A stretch of DNA of 64,000 nucleotides from Thelonectria olida (GCA_020736575.1 JAGPYM010000008.1:1596001-1660000), one strand, 5' to 3'; positions 11,689 to 24,221 are shown, numbered from the stretch's first letter. Made by a program: numbers and translations. The notes: generated from the sequence alone by a model not told the origin.

Positions 11689-14600
11689 ATGGCCGAAATC
11701 ATTGGCCTTGTATCCGGCGTGGCTGGGCTCGTCACCTTTGCCGCCCAAATCACAAAACTAAGCTACAACCTCATCTCGGATCTCAAAGGGGCATCTCAGA
11801 ACCAGAAGCTCTACCTCCAAGAAGTCTCGGCTCTCACAGATGTCCTCTTCCAGGCCGACACCGCAGCATCGGAAGCATCGAGACTCGGTCTTGAAATCTC
11901 ACGCCCAGCGTCGTTGTCCGAGGACTTGATCGCAAATTGCACCGACCAGCTATCGCGCATTCGAGATGATCTTGCATCGGGCATCAAACGGTCAAAATGG
12001 CTGTTCCAGGAGCGGGAACTGAAAAAGCGTGTAGAAATTCTGCACAACTTCCACAGCATTTTCCACCATTACTTGTCGACACAGGCTTTAACAGTTACAA
12101 CGGCGACATATCGACAGGTCAGCGAGACTGGTCGACGGGAGCAACGTGATCAACTTCTGAAATGGCTTGGACCGACTGATGAGACCTCAAAACCGGCTCC
12201 GATTGCTGCGCCTTGCACCGGTACATGGTTCTTGGACTCTGAGCAATATCGCGATTGGAGAGACGGTGAATCATCGAGTTTATGGTGCTATGGCGCTCCA
12301 GGAAGTGGGAAGTCCTTCCTTGCGTCCCTCGCTCTTCAGGACTTGGAGCAGTCAGTACCAGGTCAATCATGCGTGGCTGCATACTTCTGTGACTACGCCC
12401 TCCGCAAACAGCAAGATCCGCGGTCAATTCTTCAGTCTCTATTGCGAAAGTTGATTAATCAGGCTAATGACAGCACCATCCTTGGACTGACCGAGTTTCG
12501 AGACGAGACAAAGGGGGAGCCAGACATCAAGATGCTCACTGACATGGTTGTCACGCTATGTGAGCTAGCACCCTCAACATACCTGATCCTGGACGCACCA
12601 GATGAGCTCGAGGCTCCCAAAAGATTAATCTCCATCTTCCAAACGTTCGCTGCGGCTGGTTGCAGGGTCCTTGTGACCAGCCGAGACACTCCGGATCTGC
12701 GACATGACTTATCGATAGCAAACAAAATGGAGATTCGCGCTGTTCGAGAAGACGTGTCTCTGTTTTTAGAGCATTGTTTCCGTGAGACAGGGCATGAGAA
12801 GATTATCCGTCGCGGTCAAGATCTCATCGAAGAAGTTATTGAGAAAGCTGACGGAATGTACGTGTTCCTGCACATGCAAGTGATGCCTTGCTAAAATAAT
12901 TCTTAGATTCCTTTTGGCCAAGATTTTGGTGGACAAGTTGCTTGACATGACAACCCTGGCGCAAATGCGAAAAGCGATGAAGACGATGCCCACAACAATC
13001 ACCGAAGCCTTCGAATCCAGCGTGAAAAGGATCGAATCTCAGTCACCAGCGAGACGAGAACTTGCCTTCAAGGCCATCTCATGGATCACTCAAGCCCAAA
13101 GGAGGCTCAAGGCCGTTGAACTCCTCCATGCTCTCGCGGTCGAACAGGATGAGGATGAGTTTGATGAGGATAACATTCCTGATATTCAGTTGACCCTCGG
13201 CGTGTGCGTCGGCCTCGTTGTCAGGGACACCACGGATGACTCGATTGGTATGGTTCATACCACTGCTCTCGAGTTTTTCCAAGGCCGAACTTCTTCTTCG
13301 AGTCGGCAAGACATTGCCACAGTGTGTCTCACTTATCTGACCGTTCCACCATTCACGGACGGCCCATGCAAGTCCTTGGACGAAATAGGAGCTCGGCATC
13401 TTGAGCGGCCTTTTATGGCATATGCAGCCAAGTTCTGGGGCGATCATGTCGACGAAGAGTTTGAAGAGGACCTCTCAGACCTAATTGGCAAGCTATTGAA
13501 TGATTCAGACCTGCGCCTGAGTGCTTTCCAAGCCTTGCATTACCGGCCATACATCACAGATCGACCTCTTGCCGAGGAGTCTCTCGCGACCATGCCAACG
13601 GGGCAGGAGGCAATTCACGTTGCTGCATACTGGAACCTGTCCCGGACAACGAAGTCACTTCTGGGCCAAGGCCAAGACCCATGTGCAAAAGATTCGCAAC
13701 AGTGGACACCTTTGCATTGGGCTTGTTCCAGGGGGAGTCTTGCAGCGATGGAACATTTGATAACCGCCGGCGCCGACATCAACGCAAAAGACTCTCAAGG
13801 ATGGACACCGCTGTTTTGGCTGAGCGTGAATGGAAATGAAACAGGCATGCGGTTGATGCTATCCAAAGGCGCCAACCATTTGATTCGCGATGTTCATGGG
13901 TGGACGGCGCTGACATGGGCCGTCTCAGCTCACAGGCAAACCGCCGTACAAGCCATCCAGGAGCACCATCAAGCATGGCTATCCGAGTTAGAGGCAAGAC
14001 CAGCACGGCGAGTCGGAGACTTCACTGTACGTCAAGCCAAGGACCGCTTTTCTCAGCAAGATACGGGCACAGATCGCACAGCTATCGAAGTCGCCGCTGA
14101 CATAGGGGACACCGATTTGCTGAACATGCTCTGTTCCCAAAAGACGGTGGATTTTGGTGAAATCTGGTCGCGAGGGGGGTTTGATGTTCCCGTTTCCAAT
14201 GTCTGGAGAACGATGAGCAAAGGAGAGAGCATGTATAATGTCGAATACTATCTCAAGAGCTGGGGACGACAGGCGCTGCCAACGGATGCGTGGAAGGGAA
14301 AGCTACTTCACGGCGCCATAAAGGATGACAAGTACATGATTGCGAGAGCCCTGATCGAACTGGGCGCAGATGTGAATTGCGATCTGACGCGAAACCCGCT
14401 GCATGCTGCAGCGTTCAGAACGGATCCTCGCTACGCAAGACTGTTGCTGGAACATGGGGCTGATCCATCTTTATGCGACCAACACGGGCAGACGCCTTTA
14501 CATCAGGCTGTCATAAACGGCTTCGTCGAGACAACCGTGGAACTTCTCCAAGGGGGCTCTGAAGTGAACGGCAGGGTGTTGAAGAAGGGTCGCCAGTACT

Positions 14601-16426
14601 TACTGACGCCCTTGATCATGGCATGCGGATTGAACGCCTATAGGTCGAAATGGTTTCAACATGACGGCAAATTGGCTTCTGAAATGGCCTCGACTCTCAT
14701 CTCTCACGGTGCGGACGTCAGTCTGAAGGACCGGAAAGATATGACCGCTCTACACCATGCAGCCAAGGCTGCGCATCACGAGGTGGTTCAGCAACTGCTC
14801 AATGCCGGAGTAGATGTTGATGGAAGAGACATATATGGCAAAACGCCCCTACACTACGCAGCTTCTTCAGCAGATCGAGCGACTATCGAGTCCCTTGTCA
14901 ATGCCAATGCCGACATTGAGGCGGTTGATGCGGAGGGCAAGCACATGATTCATCTCTTTGCGGAGGGGGGCTGGGATGGTCTTGAAGACCTTCAAGAGAT
15001 GCTGGCTCTCCTAACTGACAGCAACAACCCAGATGCTCTCAACGTTGAGTGGACCATTCCTGCTGAAGCCGCACCGGGAGATAGCAGTCAAACTGAGGAG
15101 AGCCACGATTCACGGGATGCTGCCGCCCGCAAACCGACTCAGAATGCTCTCACATTGGCGCTCAAAGCACGAAAATGGGAACTGGTCGAGCTACTGCATC
15201 GATTGGGTGCAACGCTACCTCTTGGTTTTGAAGCACAATCGGCCTTGCATGAAGCTGTCAAGGAAATACGGCCACAAATCGTAGGAATGCTACTTGAGCA
15301 TGGCGCAAACCCAAAAAAGACAGTCTCCGAGCTACAGGATTTCCAACTGTGGTATCGACGAGAATTCCCAGCAATTTTTCGCTGGAAGAAGGCAGTCACC
15401 TCGTTGGACAAATTCGAGGTGATGCTCAAACAACTTCTGGACGCTGGTTTAGACATCAATGAACATCCAGACAGTGTCATGTCTCTTCTGATGGACGCCA
15501 TAGACGAGGTTGATTCCGCCGAGCTCACACGGCTGCTTGTTGACCTCGGTGCAGATGTGAGCCTTGAGACTGCTGGTGGCCTCGATGTTTTCTTGATCGC
15601 AGCACTTCGCGGTCATTGGAAAGCATTGGACACTTTGCTTGATTATGCCCTCCCGTCTCTTTCTAAAGACCACTGGATTACTTTCGGAGGTCTATGGGTT
15701 ACTGAAGACGAGGGAAGAAACAGTCTTCAATATGTGTTAGACGCTGTCAAAGGCTATGACCTCGTGGAAACGCGCAAGACTGTGGAAATCGGGTCGGACA
15801 AAGCCTCGTGCACCTTATTATGGCTCAGTGCGGCGCTGGATAACGATGCTATGGTCAACGGGCTGCGGAGACATGGTGCAGATCCAAACGTGGTGGACGA
15901 ATGCGGCTGGCGTCCGATTCACATTGCTACGTTCAGAGGATGCGAAGCAGTCATCCGCGAACTGCTTCTTGCCGGTGCTGATGTGAGCGCGGCTACTCAT
16001 AAATGGCACCCCTACTATCAGATGCATAGACCATCTGGATGTCCTTTAGACTGGCAAGGCACGGCACTTCACTTGGCCTCGATGAAGGGGTTCCCCGAAA
16101 TTGCGGAACTGCTCATTTCACACGGGGCTAATGTGACGACCCATGTCCAAGGCACAAACGTGATCGCCCCTGGCACGGGGCCAACGGCGTTGCATCTTGC
16201 GTTGGACACTCGCACTTTCTACGGGGAGCGCGCGCCATGTCTGGGCGAGAAGAAGCTTCAGATAGCCAAGGTGTTGGTCCAGAATGGGGCAGATGTCTCT
16301 ACCGTTGCGGATCATCTTCGCCTCGAAGATGTGCTCAAGTTTGAGGGTCATGAGGACTTTTGGGAGGAGCTGAGAAAAGGGATTTCGGAAGGAGGAGCCC
16401 GCGCACCATCTTCAATAAGATGGTGA
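11689..16426 (+). CDS. NACHT-ankyrin NLR-like protein
   Basis: Two exons, 11689-12857 and 12907-16426, separated by a 49 bp GTACGT...TAG intron; 1,562 aa. The start is ATG at 11689 (MAEIIGLVSGVAGLVTF). Residues 1-120 form the helical STAND N-terminal domain (SGVAGLVTFAAQITKLSYNL). The NACHT NTPase has its P-loop GAPGSGKS at residues 202-209, a Walker B-like TYLILDAPDEL near 297 and RVLVTSRDTP near 326. A helical winged-helix-like stretch follows (ADG, then FLLAKILVDKLLDM). From about 615 to 1550 there are many ankyrin repeats, the clearest being DSQQWTPLHWACSRGSLAAM and DRKDMTALHHAAKAAHHEVV. The architecture is that of fungal NLR-like receptors implicated in heterokaryon incompatibility and non-self response. 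It sits 545 bp upstream of a HET-domain gene on the same strand. The ligand and death effector are unknown. Confidence 0.9.
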
Positions 16427-16971
16427 ACTAGTCATGTTTTATTGATGATGGTGTTTGTTACATGAGACGAACCTAGACGGCTACACCAGACGGGTCCCTC
16501 CCTCGAGAACAGGGGAGGGGAACCTACCTTCTATATTCGTCCTCTTTGCAGTAGGGCAGAGCTAAGATATATGGGGGTCGTCAATGAAAGTATGGCGGAC
16601 TAGAGATCAGTCTTACACCGATAGTAGACCTACGTATGCGCTCTGCGGTGAAGGACCTGCTATCCGTGACTGTCTCCCTCACTCTATATGTATACCTACC
16701 TGACGTTTTAGATATTAAATACTTAATGGCTCAGGTAGATAGGATCTATAAACTATCCGTATTGAGGTTCTAATATTAATTTAATAAGAAGTATGTTGAA
16801 GATGAACTGAAAAGAAGCGATGTGGCAGTAGAGGAGAAGTAAAGCGAAGTCTTAGTATTCTGCAAAAGAGACGGTTGGATTCGTTCATCGAGCCCAGTCC
16901 AGCATTAATTATTAGGAATAAGGAGCATGTTGGTTGACTAATCATCTAAACCTGCATCTGATTTTAGCCCA
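16427..16971. other. Intergenic, AT-rich patch
   Basis: 545 bp between the NLR-like and HET genes. The part 16730-16800 is strongly AT-rich (ATATTAAATACTTAATGG, TAATATTAATTTAATAAG). No gene seen. It must contain the HET promoter, but no clear TATA box stands out. Confidence 0.45.
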
Positions 16972-19490
16972 ATGCATAATCCCTCGTCCAACTTGGGCAC
17001 CACAAGAGGGCCCCAGGCTTCCCCAAGAACCTCCGTCAATACGGGACGACCGACAGCCAAAGGAACGATATACGCGATGGCATCCGTGTCTCCTCGCCTT
17101 TGCGAGATTTGCCTCGCACTCGGCTTGACACGCGCCGACTTCGAGAACCCGCCCTTCATGCCGACGGAACGACGCTATAGCATTGTCTTGAGTGGAACAA
17201 TCGGCGGCCTTCGCAGCCGGGAGAAGGAGTGTGGACTGTGTAGGCTCCTCCTGCATGCGCTCTCACGAAACCTGAAGGATCAACCGGATCTTCTCTCGAA
17301 GTGGGACGCCGAGTGGGAAGCCGAATGGTTGCAAAATAGCTTGGAGTATGACTCCGTTGCGGAGGGCGCCGAAGACGCCTGCGGATCCGCCTTGTACCCG
17401 AGACTCAAGGGCACATCAGTATCATCCACTTACGGAGTGCAGTTGGTAGACGACGCAGCGACAACTAAGCCTCTAAGGGCAAGGAGGATGGCCGCCGACC
17501 TGGATATGATGGTAGTCAAGTCGTGGGTCAAAAGGTGCCGCGACGAACATGGACCGCAGTGCGCCGATACCTACCTCATCGTAGCGGAAAATCCGATTGA
17601 CGTGCCTGGTTTCTTCGTCATCGACGTCCTCAGAAAGCGTCTCACCCCTCTTCCCCCATGCGCCGAATACATTGCTCTCAGCTACGTTTGGGGAAGAACA
17701 AACTTCGTCACTACTACCTTGTCGAATGCCGACCTCTTCCGCTCAGATGGTGCCTTTGATAGAGTGAAGTTACCCGCAACGATTCAGGACGCCATGGATG
17801 TGACGATGGACTTGGGCTACCGATTCCTCTGGGTCGATGCGCTCTGTATCGTACAGGATGACCAGAAGACCAAACCTCGCCTCATCGCAAACATGGACGC
17901 CGTGTACGGAAATGCGGCGCTGACCATCGTCGCGGCTTCGGGTACGCACGCCGCCGCTGGTTTCCTGAGAAATGGGAACTGTGAAGACAACGAGCTCGGC
18001 CTCGTTGCCGAGGACATATTGCCTGGGTTCTCTCTTGCTGTGGTGCCGTTCCTCGACGGCGAGCTGATGGATTGCGCACATGCGCAACGAGGTTGGACGT
18101 GAGGGGCCCGGGAAATAAATACGTTACTCGTTTGAGTACAGCACCATTCGCTAACATACATTGATAGATACCAGGAGGGATGTCTCTCAGCCAGGTGTTT
18201 GGTCTTTCTAGAGGGGCACGTCTACTTTGTTTGCCGCGCCAGTGTATGGAGAAAGGATGTGATGGCTGAGACGTCCGCTTTTCGGCCGTTTGACGGAGCC
18301 AACATCCTGGGCAAGACGGCATCGGAATGGCCGTTGAGACGATACGCCGAGCACGTTCAGGCCTTCACCTCGCGACAACTGACCTACGAGCCCGACGTTC
18401 TCAATGCTTTCGCCGGCGTCCAGAAAGCGATGGCTAAATCCATGAACGGAACGAAGATGTGGCAAGGCCTGCCGGCTGCCGCCTTCGATTGGGCTATCCT
18501 GTGGAGGCCTCCCCATGGGACAGTTTTACGACGGCGACCAGGCTTCCCGTCCTGGTCTTGGACCGGGTGGACGGGAGCTGTTAGTATGGCCGTTGATTCG
18601 TATAGCGTTTTCGATCAGAACTGGTTGCGTGAACGGACGTGGATTGAGTGGTACATCGCAGATTCGGACGGAAGTCTCATCCCTATTTGGGACGAGAAGA
18701 TAGATGAAAGTTAGTCTTGGGTCGATCACTCATGGCCAAGTCGAGGCCAAACTGACGTTTAGCAGCTGCACAAACCGGATTGAGATTGAATGCCCATAAT
18801 CCTGCCAAGGATGCCCCCAAAGCTATATCTCATGAATCCTTCGACGATACCTCCGACGCTGCGTCGGCGCTGGAAGACGACTGCGACGATTATTTCATGC
18901 CCCAGTACAGAGAACTATCCATGGGCGACGGATCCAGACGCAAGTTTGCTCGGAAGCTGGCTGCCAAACTCTGCAATGACAGACGCGATGCACCTGTGCA
19001 CGACGACCCAGTTAGAAACAGGGGTGATGGCCCGACTCGTGCCGGCACGCTTTGCTTTTACAGCTTTTTCACCATGATGTTTCTTTTCAGGCTTGAGCAC
19101 ACTGATAACGGGTTGGAGAAGATCCTCGCCAACAACGGCCAGCTGCTCGGTTTCCTGCGAGCAGACAGTGGGGAAAGGTTCACAAAGGATTCGATACTCG
19201 GAATGTGCATTTTGTCCTTCACGGGCCCTGGCGCTGGTCCGAAGCAGGCCGTTGACGAATTGCGGGCAGCGCACAGCGACAACGGATCGCTCGAGGAGAA
19301 TCCTCAAGGTTTATTCGACGATGATGACGAGCTACTTGGCACTGGGGAGGCCTGGGATCTGCTCAATATCATGCTTATTCGGAACGGCCATGACGACATC
19401 AGCCTGTATCGCAGAGTGGGACTTGGAGTCATACACTACAAGGCTCTTCGGGCTCTCGACGTTAACTGGGCTTCTTGCAGGCTTGGATAG
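16972..19490 (+). CDS. Heterokaryon incompatibility (HET) domain protein
   Basis: Three exons, 16972-18098, 18168-18709 and 18766-19490, introns 69 and 56 bp; 797 aa from the first ATG. A second in-frame ATG at 17077 (MASVSPRLCEICLAL) may be the true start, because homologous proteins usually begin close to this Cys-rich motif (C-x2-C, then ECGLCRLLLHAL). The HET domain (PF06985) runs from about residue 233 to 376: YIALSYVWG, LPATIQDAMDVTMDLGYRFL, WVDALCIVQDD, VYGNAALTIVAASG and RGWTYQEG, the last split by the first intron. The C-terminal half carries FPSWSWTGW and ends in VGLGVIHYKA, both common in this family. HET proteins act as effectors of incompatibility-linked cell death. Its position directly downstream of a NACHT-ankyrin gene suggests a functional pairing, which is inference. 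Confidence 0.88.
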
Positions 19491-20408
19491 GCCAATCTGG
19501 AGTAGCGGAGGTCTTGTTCTAGAAGTCATGGCAGGTCTCTTACAACTTTTTCCCTTCATGTTTACCTTTACCTCTAACTCCTCTGCCACTTTGAACTATT
19601 TTATTCTCTTTTCTCCCTCACTTACGCCTCTAACCGCTCTACTACTGGAGATTGATTCCTCTTAAGGTCCTCCTCTCGCTCTGAACCATTTCATTCTCTG
19701 CCACCCGAGCCTTGAACCAATTCACTGAAAGTTGTTAATGCGAACGAGTGCAAGCTCTTTTAATTTTACGTGGGAGAAGCTATAGTGGAAGCCAGTGGGC
19801 AAGGGATTAATAGAACCTTTTTCTATAAGATACCTCTAGCTTCCTTCTAGTTGAAGAATCTATAATATTTTCGTATTTATTTTAGTATTTATTTTGGATT
19901 TCCTTCATACTATATAGTTCTTTAGCAACCAGTTTCAAGACCACCTCTATAAGAAATTCCACTCCTCTGACACTCTGTGCGGGATTACACTGTCTGATGC
20001 CTTTTATTATCGAAAGAACCATTTATAATTTGGCTTTCGATATTGTCGATCATGTCCTGAATGACTGCTGTCAGTCAGGTGGGCCATGCATTTTGGCCTC
20101 GCGACCACAGTGCCCGATCCAGTACATCAAGTTGAATGGAAAATCCACTAAGTTTTGAGTCACTCCGGTGTTGATTGAGTCAGATAAGCTACGTGAATTG
20201 AGAAAGCTGCTGTTTGTTGGATTCGAATTTTCTGCATACCGAGCATACGCGATGTCTGCCTAAATCTGACCTTGTTGATGCATGCGTGAGATGTAAGTGG
20301 TTAGATGGAAGCCAGCTGAGCTAAGCCAAGCCGGTCGTCAGCACACGTTTCATCTCATCCGACTCCTCACCAATTCGTTCAACCAGCATATCCAGTGCCT
20401 CAACCAAA
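19491..20408. other. Intergenic with AT-rich island
   Basis: 918 bp. 19735-19930 is AT-rich (TATAATATTTTCGTATTT and neighbours) and looks like decayed repeat sequence. No gene supported. Confidence 0.45.
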
Positions 20409-23400
20409 ATGCCACGTCCCGACCCCGCAAACATCGTCACGGCACTTCGCCAAACAGAGAGCGCCCGGACGCGCAGTACCGCCATCCGGCTGCTCGGCAA
20501 GGCGCTCCGGCGCGGGGATCGCTTCCAGCCGGCCTGGGAAGCCGTGGGCGGGGCCGACGGTGTCGCTTCGTTGATGGCCGAGTTCAGCGTGAGAGATGTG
20601 CGGTCAATGTGTCGCTGGCTGGGGCGCACCGCATCGGCAGTCAAGGCGAGGCCCGAGAGACGCGCAGGTCTTGGCGAGCTGGTGAGACTGCTGTACGACG
20701 AGCCGAGAGACGAGAGACCGTTCAGGGACTTCTACCAAAACATCGTCCCGGCGTGCAACCCAGAGGTAGTGCAGGAATGGGAAGACCAGAGAGGCATTCG
20801 GTGGACCGCCTGGGAACAGAAACGACTGTTCCTTGGCCATCGTGGGCTGAATGAGAGGAAGTTCCTCGACGACATCTTCTCGCCCTCGGTCGAGCATCTC
20901 GATTTCAAGACCGAGAGACTGCTTTTCCGCGGCAACTTGGCCCTTTGTGGCGATATCTTGTCGACTCTTGCCGCGAGAGAAGGGCCTGTCCGCATTCCAG
21001 GTGACTTTATGACAGAGTTCGCCATGCCGCTGCTCAAGCGTCTGCTCAAAACCAGGTTCGACGACGAGACGCGGAACAGGTTTCTGCGCTTGGTCATACA
21101 GTGTCTCGACAAACATCCACGCGCCCTCGCAACTCAGCTGCATCTCCGACAGGGTGGACTGGTCCAATATGCCATCCAGCGGTGGATCGACGCACCAGTC
21201 GACAGCGTCGAGCAGGCCAAGACGTACATGATACAGCTCATCGGATTGTTACCGACCAACGAGCAGCCACCCAGCTTGAGTGCTATCCACGATGCTATTC
21301 TAACTCCGACGAGATTGGGTCCTGACGCGAGGTACGAGCTCCTCCGGCTTCTCCTACGGCACATGAAAGGTTACAACCTTGATATTGAGGACGAATCGGA
21401 GGCAGGCCTCGCACGGTTGAGCCATCTGCCTGTCGAGACTGACCTGTGGCCTGCAAAGCTCTTCTTCTCTGTCGACAACCACAATGCAATGCAGTTGTTC
21501 GAAAGACTAGCATCTTTGCATCCACGCGGCGACTTCCTGTCTCCCACGACCCATGGATATGCAAAGACAGTGTTGAGACAGGCCCGGAGCATGGATGAAT
21601 GGAACCGTGGTGACTCCGAGGTCGTCAGGGCGTTGCTAATCAAGCAGAGTCAAAGCCAAGGCGAAGACCGAACCTGGCTCGAACGCGTTTGCACACTGGT
21701 CCACGAGCGCAGGAAGAAAGCACAGGAGTCTCGTGAGCCTCAAGCCCGCGCCTTCTGGACCAAGTCGGCATTGAACTTGTGTGTTGCTGCCGGTGATCTG
21801 GACACATTCAAGGACACTGTTCTATGGGCACGACGTTTCAATAAAGACGCCCTGGCGGTCATGGCGATATACAATGCCGATGTATTCGAGACGACAGAAC
21901 TTGAGGCGCTCTTTGGCGCCATACCTGAGGGTGACACCATGGCAGCCGCAACAACTACGCCAGATTCCATGGTCAAAGACATCGGGCTCGCAAACCGCAT
22001 TATGATAGACCTTGTCGACACCGCGGCCATGATTGCCCAGACTCCCGGGGTCCTGCGCTCCACCTGGAACATGCTGCTTCGCCTTCCAAAGGTCGTGGTC
22101 GACTGGCGCCTGAAGAACGCAGATTCTTACAACAAGATCGTCGAGTCTGCGCGCTCAGGCGACCCAGACCTCCAAATTGCGGAGGCCGTATGGAAACCCA
22201 CCATTGACACTCTCGTAGAAGTGGAGGCGCTCCTGCGTAAGCCAACGTCTGAGGCTCTCGGCTCTTCGAACAGAGTCGAAACCTCGGGCGTCTACGTTTT
22301 GCAGAAACTACCAGCATCCACGGCTTCCATGCTGGCCGAGCTTGCCGGGTTTGTCCTGGAGCGAATGAGGACACGCCTTGGGGCTGAGAGGGTGAGAGCA
22401 CGGATGGGCGACGTCGTTCAAGTCGTAATACGCGTTGCACGCAGTGATCAGCCGTGGCTGGCTTGCCCCTTTGTTCGCGATCTGGTAATAGACGGAGACG
22501 ACAACAGTTCGTGGCACCGGCAGCTACTGAATGTGGGATTCCTCTCTTCGCTTCCAGCGAAAGCTGCTCGGACACTCTTATATACCATGGCCGATGCTAT
22601 GAAGGACAAGATGCGGGAGCAAAACTCGCGGCCGAGAGACAGCGGTGACTCGGGGCCTCAGTCTTCGTCCCAGCCCAGGCCACCGGCCATCAAGGTCACT
22701 ACAGTCAAGATGATGGCTCAACTTCTGCAAGACAACGTCTTCATCGACGCCCCATCGTCCTGCGATATCCTGGTCGGCCTGCTTGCCGAGGCGCGACACA
22801 TTGATGCTCAGACTACTCTTGTCAACAGCCTGATGAGTGCCATGGAAGAACCAACCTGTCCGCAACAACTGCAAACGCGTATACTGGACGCGCTTGAGAT
22901 GTACATTGTGCCTGTTGCCGCGCAGCTCAGCGAGCGCCGGGCTTTGACCGAAGATGACTGGAAGATGGCCGCCGCCCAAGATGAAGCCAAGCTCCCAGAC
23001 GTCAGCGAAGAAAATCCCCTCCTCTCAATGCTAGTTGGGCGAGCCCACAGCGCCAAGTTGAGTCCAGAAGTCAAGATGCGACTTGCAACTCTCATCGGAG
23101 ATATTCTGGAACAATCTGCTGCGAACAACGGCCGATGGATGAACCTTTTTCTTGAAAAGAACCAGCTGGCTCTTGACTATGAGACCCTCCCGACGGGGCC
23201 TGCAGGACTCAGAATGGTCGTCTCCTTCTTTAGAGGCTGGACAAGCTACATGCCGGCGTCCCTCCTCCGTGTGTTGCTTGCCATAGTGAGTGCCAACATC
23301 AGCCCAACTCCGCCGATAAGCCGTGTCACAGAAGCCGTCAAAGCAAGGAGCGACCTCGTCAACTCCAACGCTGGCAAGCACTGGCTCGCGCAATATGACA

Positions 23401-24221
23401 ACCCCGGCCCTGCAGCGTTTCGACTGGGCTTGGAGGACGCTGCTCTTGCGTTGCAGCGCCCGGCCGAGGACTTGCAGTCGAAGCTGGAGGAGGGCCGTGG
23501 CATTACCGTTCATACGCTGCGAGAGTTTGTGCTCACGGCCGCGAGGCAATTGGCCTCGACGGGCGACATACATACCCTTGAATCCCTAGTTCTAAAGCTG
23601 AGTCAGGAGCGGTTCAGGGGACGGGAGAACTGGGAGAGCTGGCGGTCGAACTGCATCCCCCTGATTCATGATATCGCCGCGACTGTCCAGGGCATTCGCC
23701 ACCGCGATGCAGACATTTCAGGGCCACCCAGCAGGCCTCTCCTGCTGCTTAACACATTCCGACTACAGGTCAAGGCGCTTCCAATGCCTTATTCGTCATC
23801 CAAGAGCTTGACAGGACCGGAGGAAACAAAGGCTTTTATTTTGGGTCTGTCGGAGCTTGTCGACCGACTCGCAAAGCGCCAGTTGCCGTACCACGACGAC
23901 TTTGCACACTTGAAAGCGGAAGTGCTCAAGGCGCCAATAACTGCAGACTTTGCGCGGTTTGCGCTGGAGTTGCACAAGAAGTCGGCGGCAACAGAGCTGG
24001 TGCTTGCAGATTATCTGCGACTGGACCTTGCGGGGGGTTTCTTGGTCAAAGCCAGCGACCCAATGGACGAGCAGGTTGTGCGCGATGCGAGGGATCTAGT
24101 GGATGGCTGGGAGATGTCCAGGTCTCCAGGGGTGAGGACGATGGGGTTTTCGATTGCGGAGAGACTCAGGGCCCAAGGAAAGAGGAGTTGGTTTTCTAAA
24201 ACTGCCCCCAGTCAGGGGTGA
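20409..24221 (+). CDS. Large intronless conserved-looking protein of unknown function
   Basis: A single open frame from ATG 20409 to TGA 24221, 1,270 aa, with clear coding character (GC-rich third positions and only shadow frames elsewhere). I do not recognise any catalytic motif. The sequence is predominantly amphipathic helix with recurring Leu-rich helices (FAMPLLKRLLKTRFDD, YELLRLLLRHMKGYNL, ILDALEMYIVPVAAQLSE), which would fit an alpha-solenoid of HEAT/ARM type. There is no signal peptide or membrane span, and the C-terminus is basic and Ser-rich. The leader before the ATG contains ACCAAA directly upstream. A gene this long without introns contrasts with its neighbours. Possible roles such as scaffold or RNA-processing factor are guesses only. 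Confidence 0.82.
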   Translation: MPRPDPANIVTALRQTESARTRSTAIRLLGKALRRGDRFQPAWEAVGGADGVASLMAEFSVRDVRSMCRWLGRTASAVKARPERRAGLGELVRLLYDEPRDERPFRDFYQNIVPACNPEVVQEWEDQRGIRWTAWEQKRLFLGHRGLNERKFLDDIFSPSVEHLDFKTERLLFRGNLALCGDILSTLAAREGPVRIPGDFMTEFAMPLLKRLLKTRFDDETRNRFLRLVIQCLDKHPRALATQLHLRQGGLVQYAIQRWIDAPVDSVEQAKTYMIQLIGLLPTNEQPPSLSAIHDAILTPTRLGPDARYELLRLLLRHMKGYNLDIEDESEAGLARLSHLPVETDLWPAKLFFSVDNHNAMQLFERLASLHPRGDFLSPTTHGYAKTVLRQARSMDEWNRGDSEVVRALLIKQSQSQGEDRTWLERVCTLVHERRKKAQESREPQARAFWTKSALNLCVAAGDLDTFKDTVLWARRFNKDALAVMAIYNADVFETTELEALFGAIPEGDTMAAATTTPDSMVKDIGLANRIMIDLVDTAAMIAQTPGVLRSTWNMLLRLPKVVVDWRLKNADSYNKIVESARSGDPDLQIAEAVWKPTIDTLVEVEALLRKPTSEALGSSNRVETSGVYVLQKLPASTASMLAELAGFVLERMRTRLGAERVRARMGDVVQVVIRVARSDQPWLACPFVRDLVIDGDDNSSWHRQLLNVGFLSSLPAKAARTLLYTMADAMKDKMREQNSRPRDSGDSGPQSSSQPRPPAIKVTTVKMMAQLLQDNVFIDAPSSCDILVGLLAEARHIDAQTTLVNSLMSAMEEPTCPQQLQTRILDALEMYIVPVAAQLSERRALTEDDWKMAAAQDEAKLPDVSEENPLLSMLVGRAHSAKLSPEVKMRLATLIGDILEQSAANNGRWMNLFLEKNQLALDYETLPTGPAGLRMVVSFFRGWTSYMPASLLRVLLAIVSANISPTPPISRVTEAVKARSDLVNSNAGKHWLAQYDNPGPAAFRLGLEDAALALQRPAEDLQSKLEEGRGITVHTLREFVLTAARQLASTGDIHTLESLVLKLSQERFRGRENWESWRSNCIPLIHDIAATVQGIRHRDADISGPPSRPLLLLNTFRLQVKALPMPYSSSKSLTGPEETKAFILGLSELVDRLAKRQLPYHDDFAHLKAEVLKAPITADFARFALELHKKSAATELVLADYLRLDLAGGFLVKASDPMDEQVVRDARDLVDGWEMSRSPGVRTMGFSIAERLRAQGKRSWFSKTAPSQG

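Noticed and set aside
16934..17256. Minus-strand frames opposite the HET gene N-terminus
   Set aside because: Shadows of the HET exon; no features of their own.
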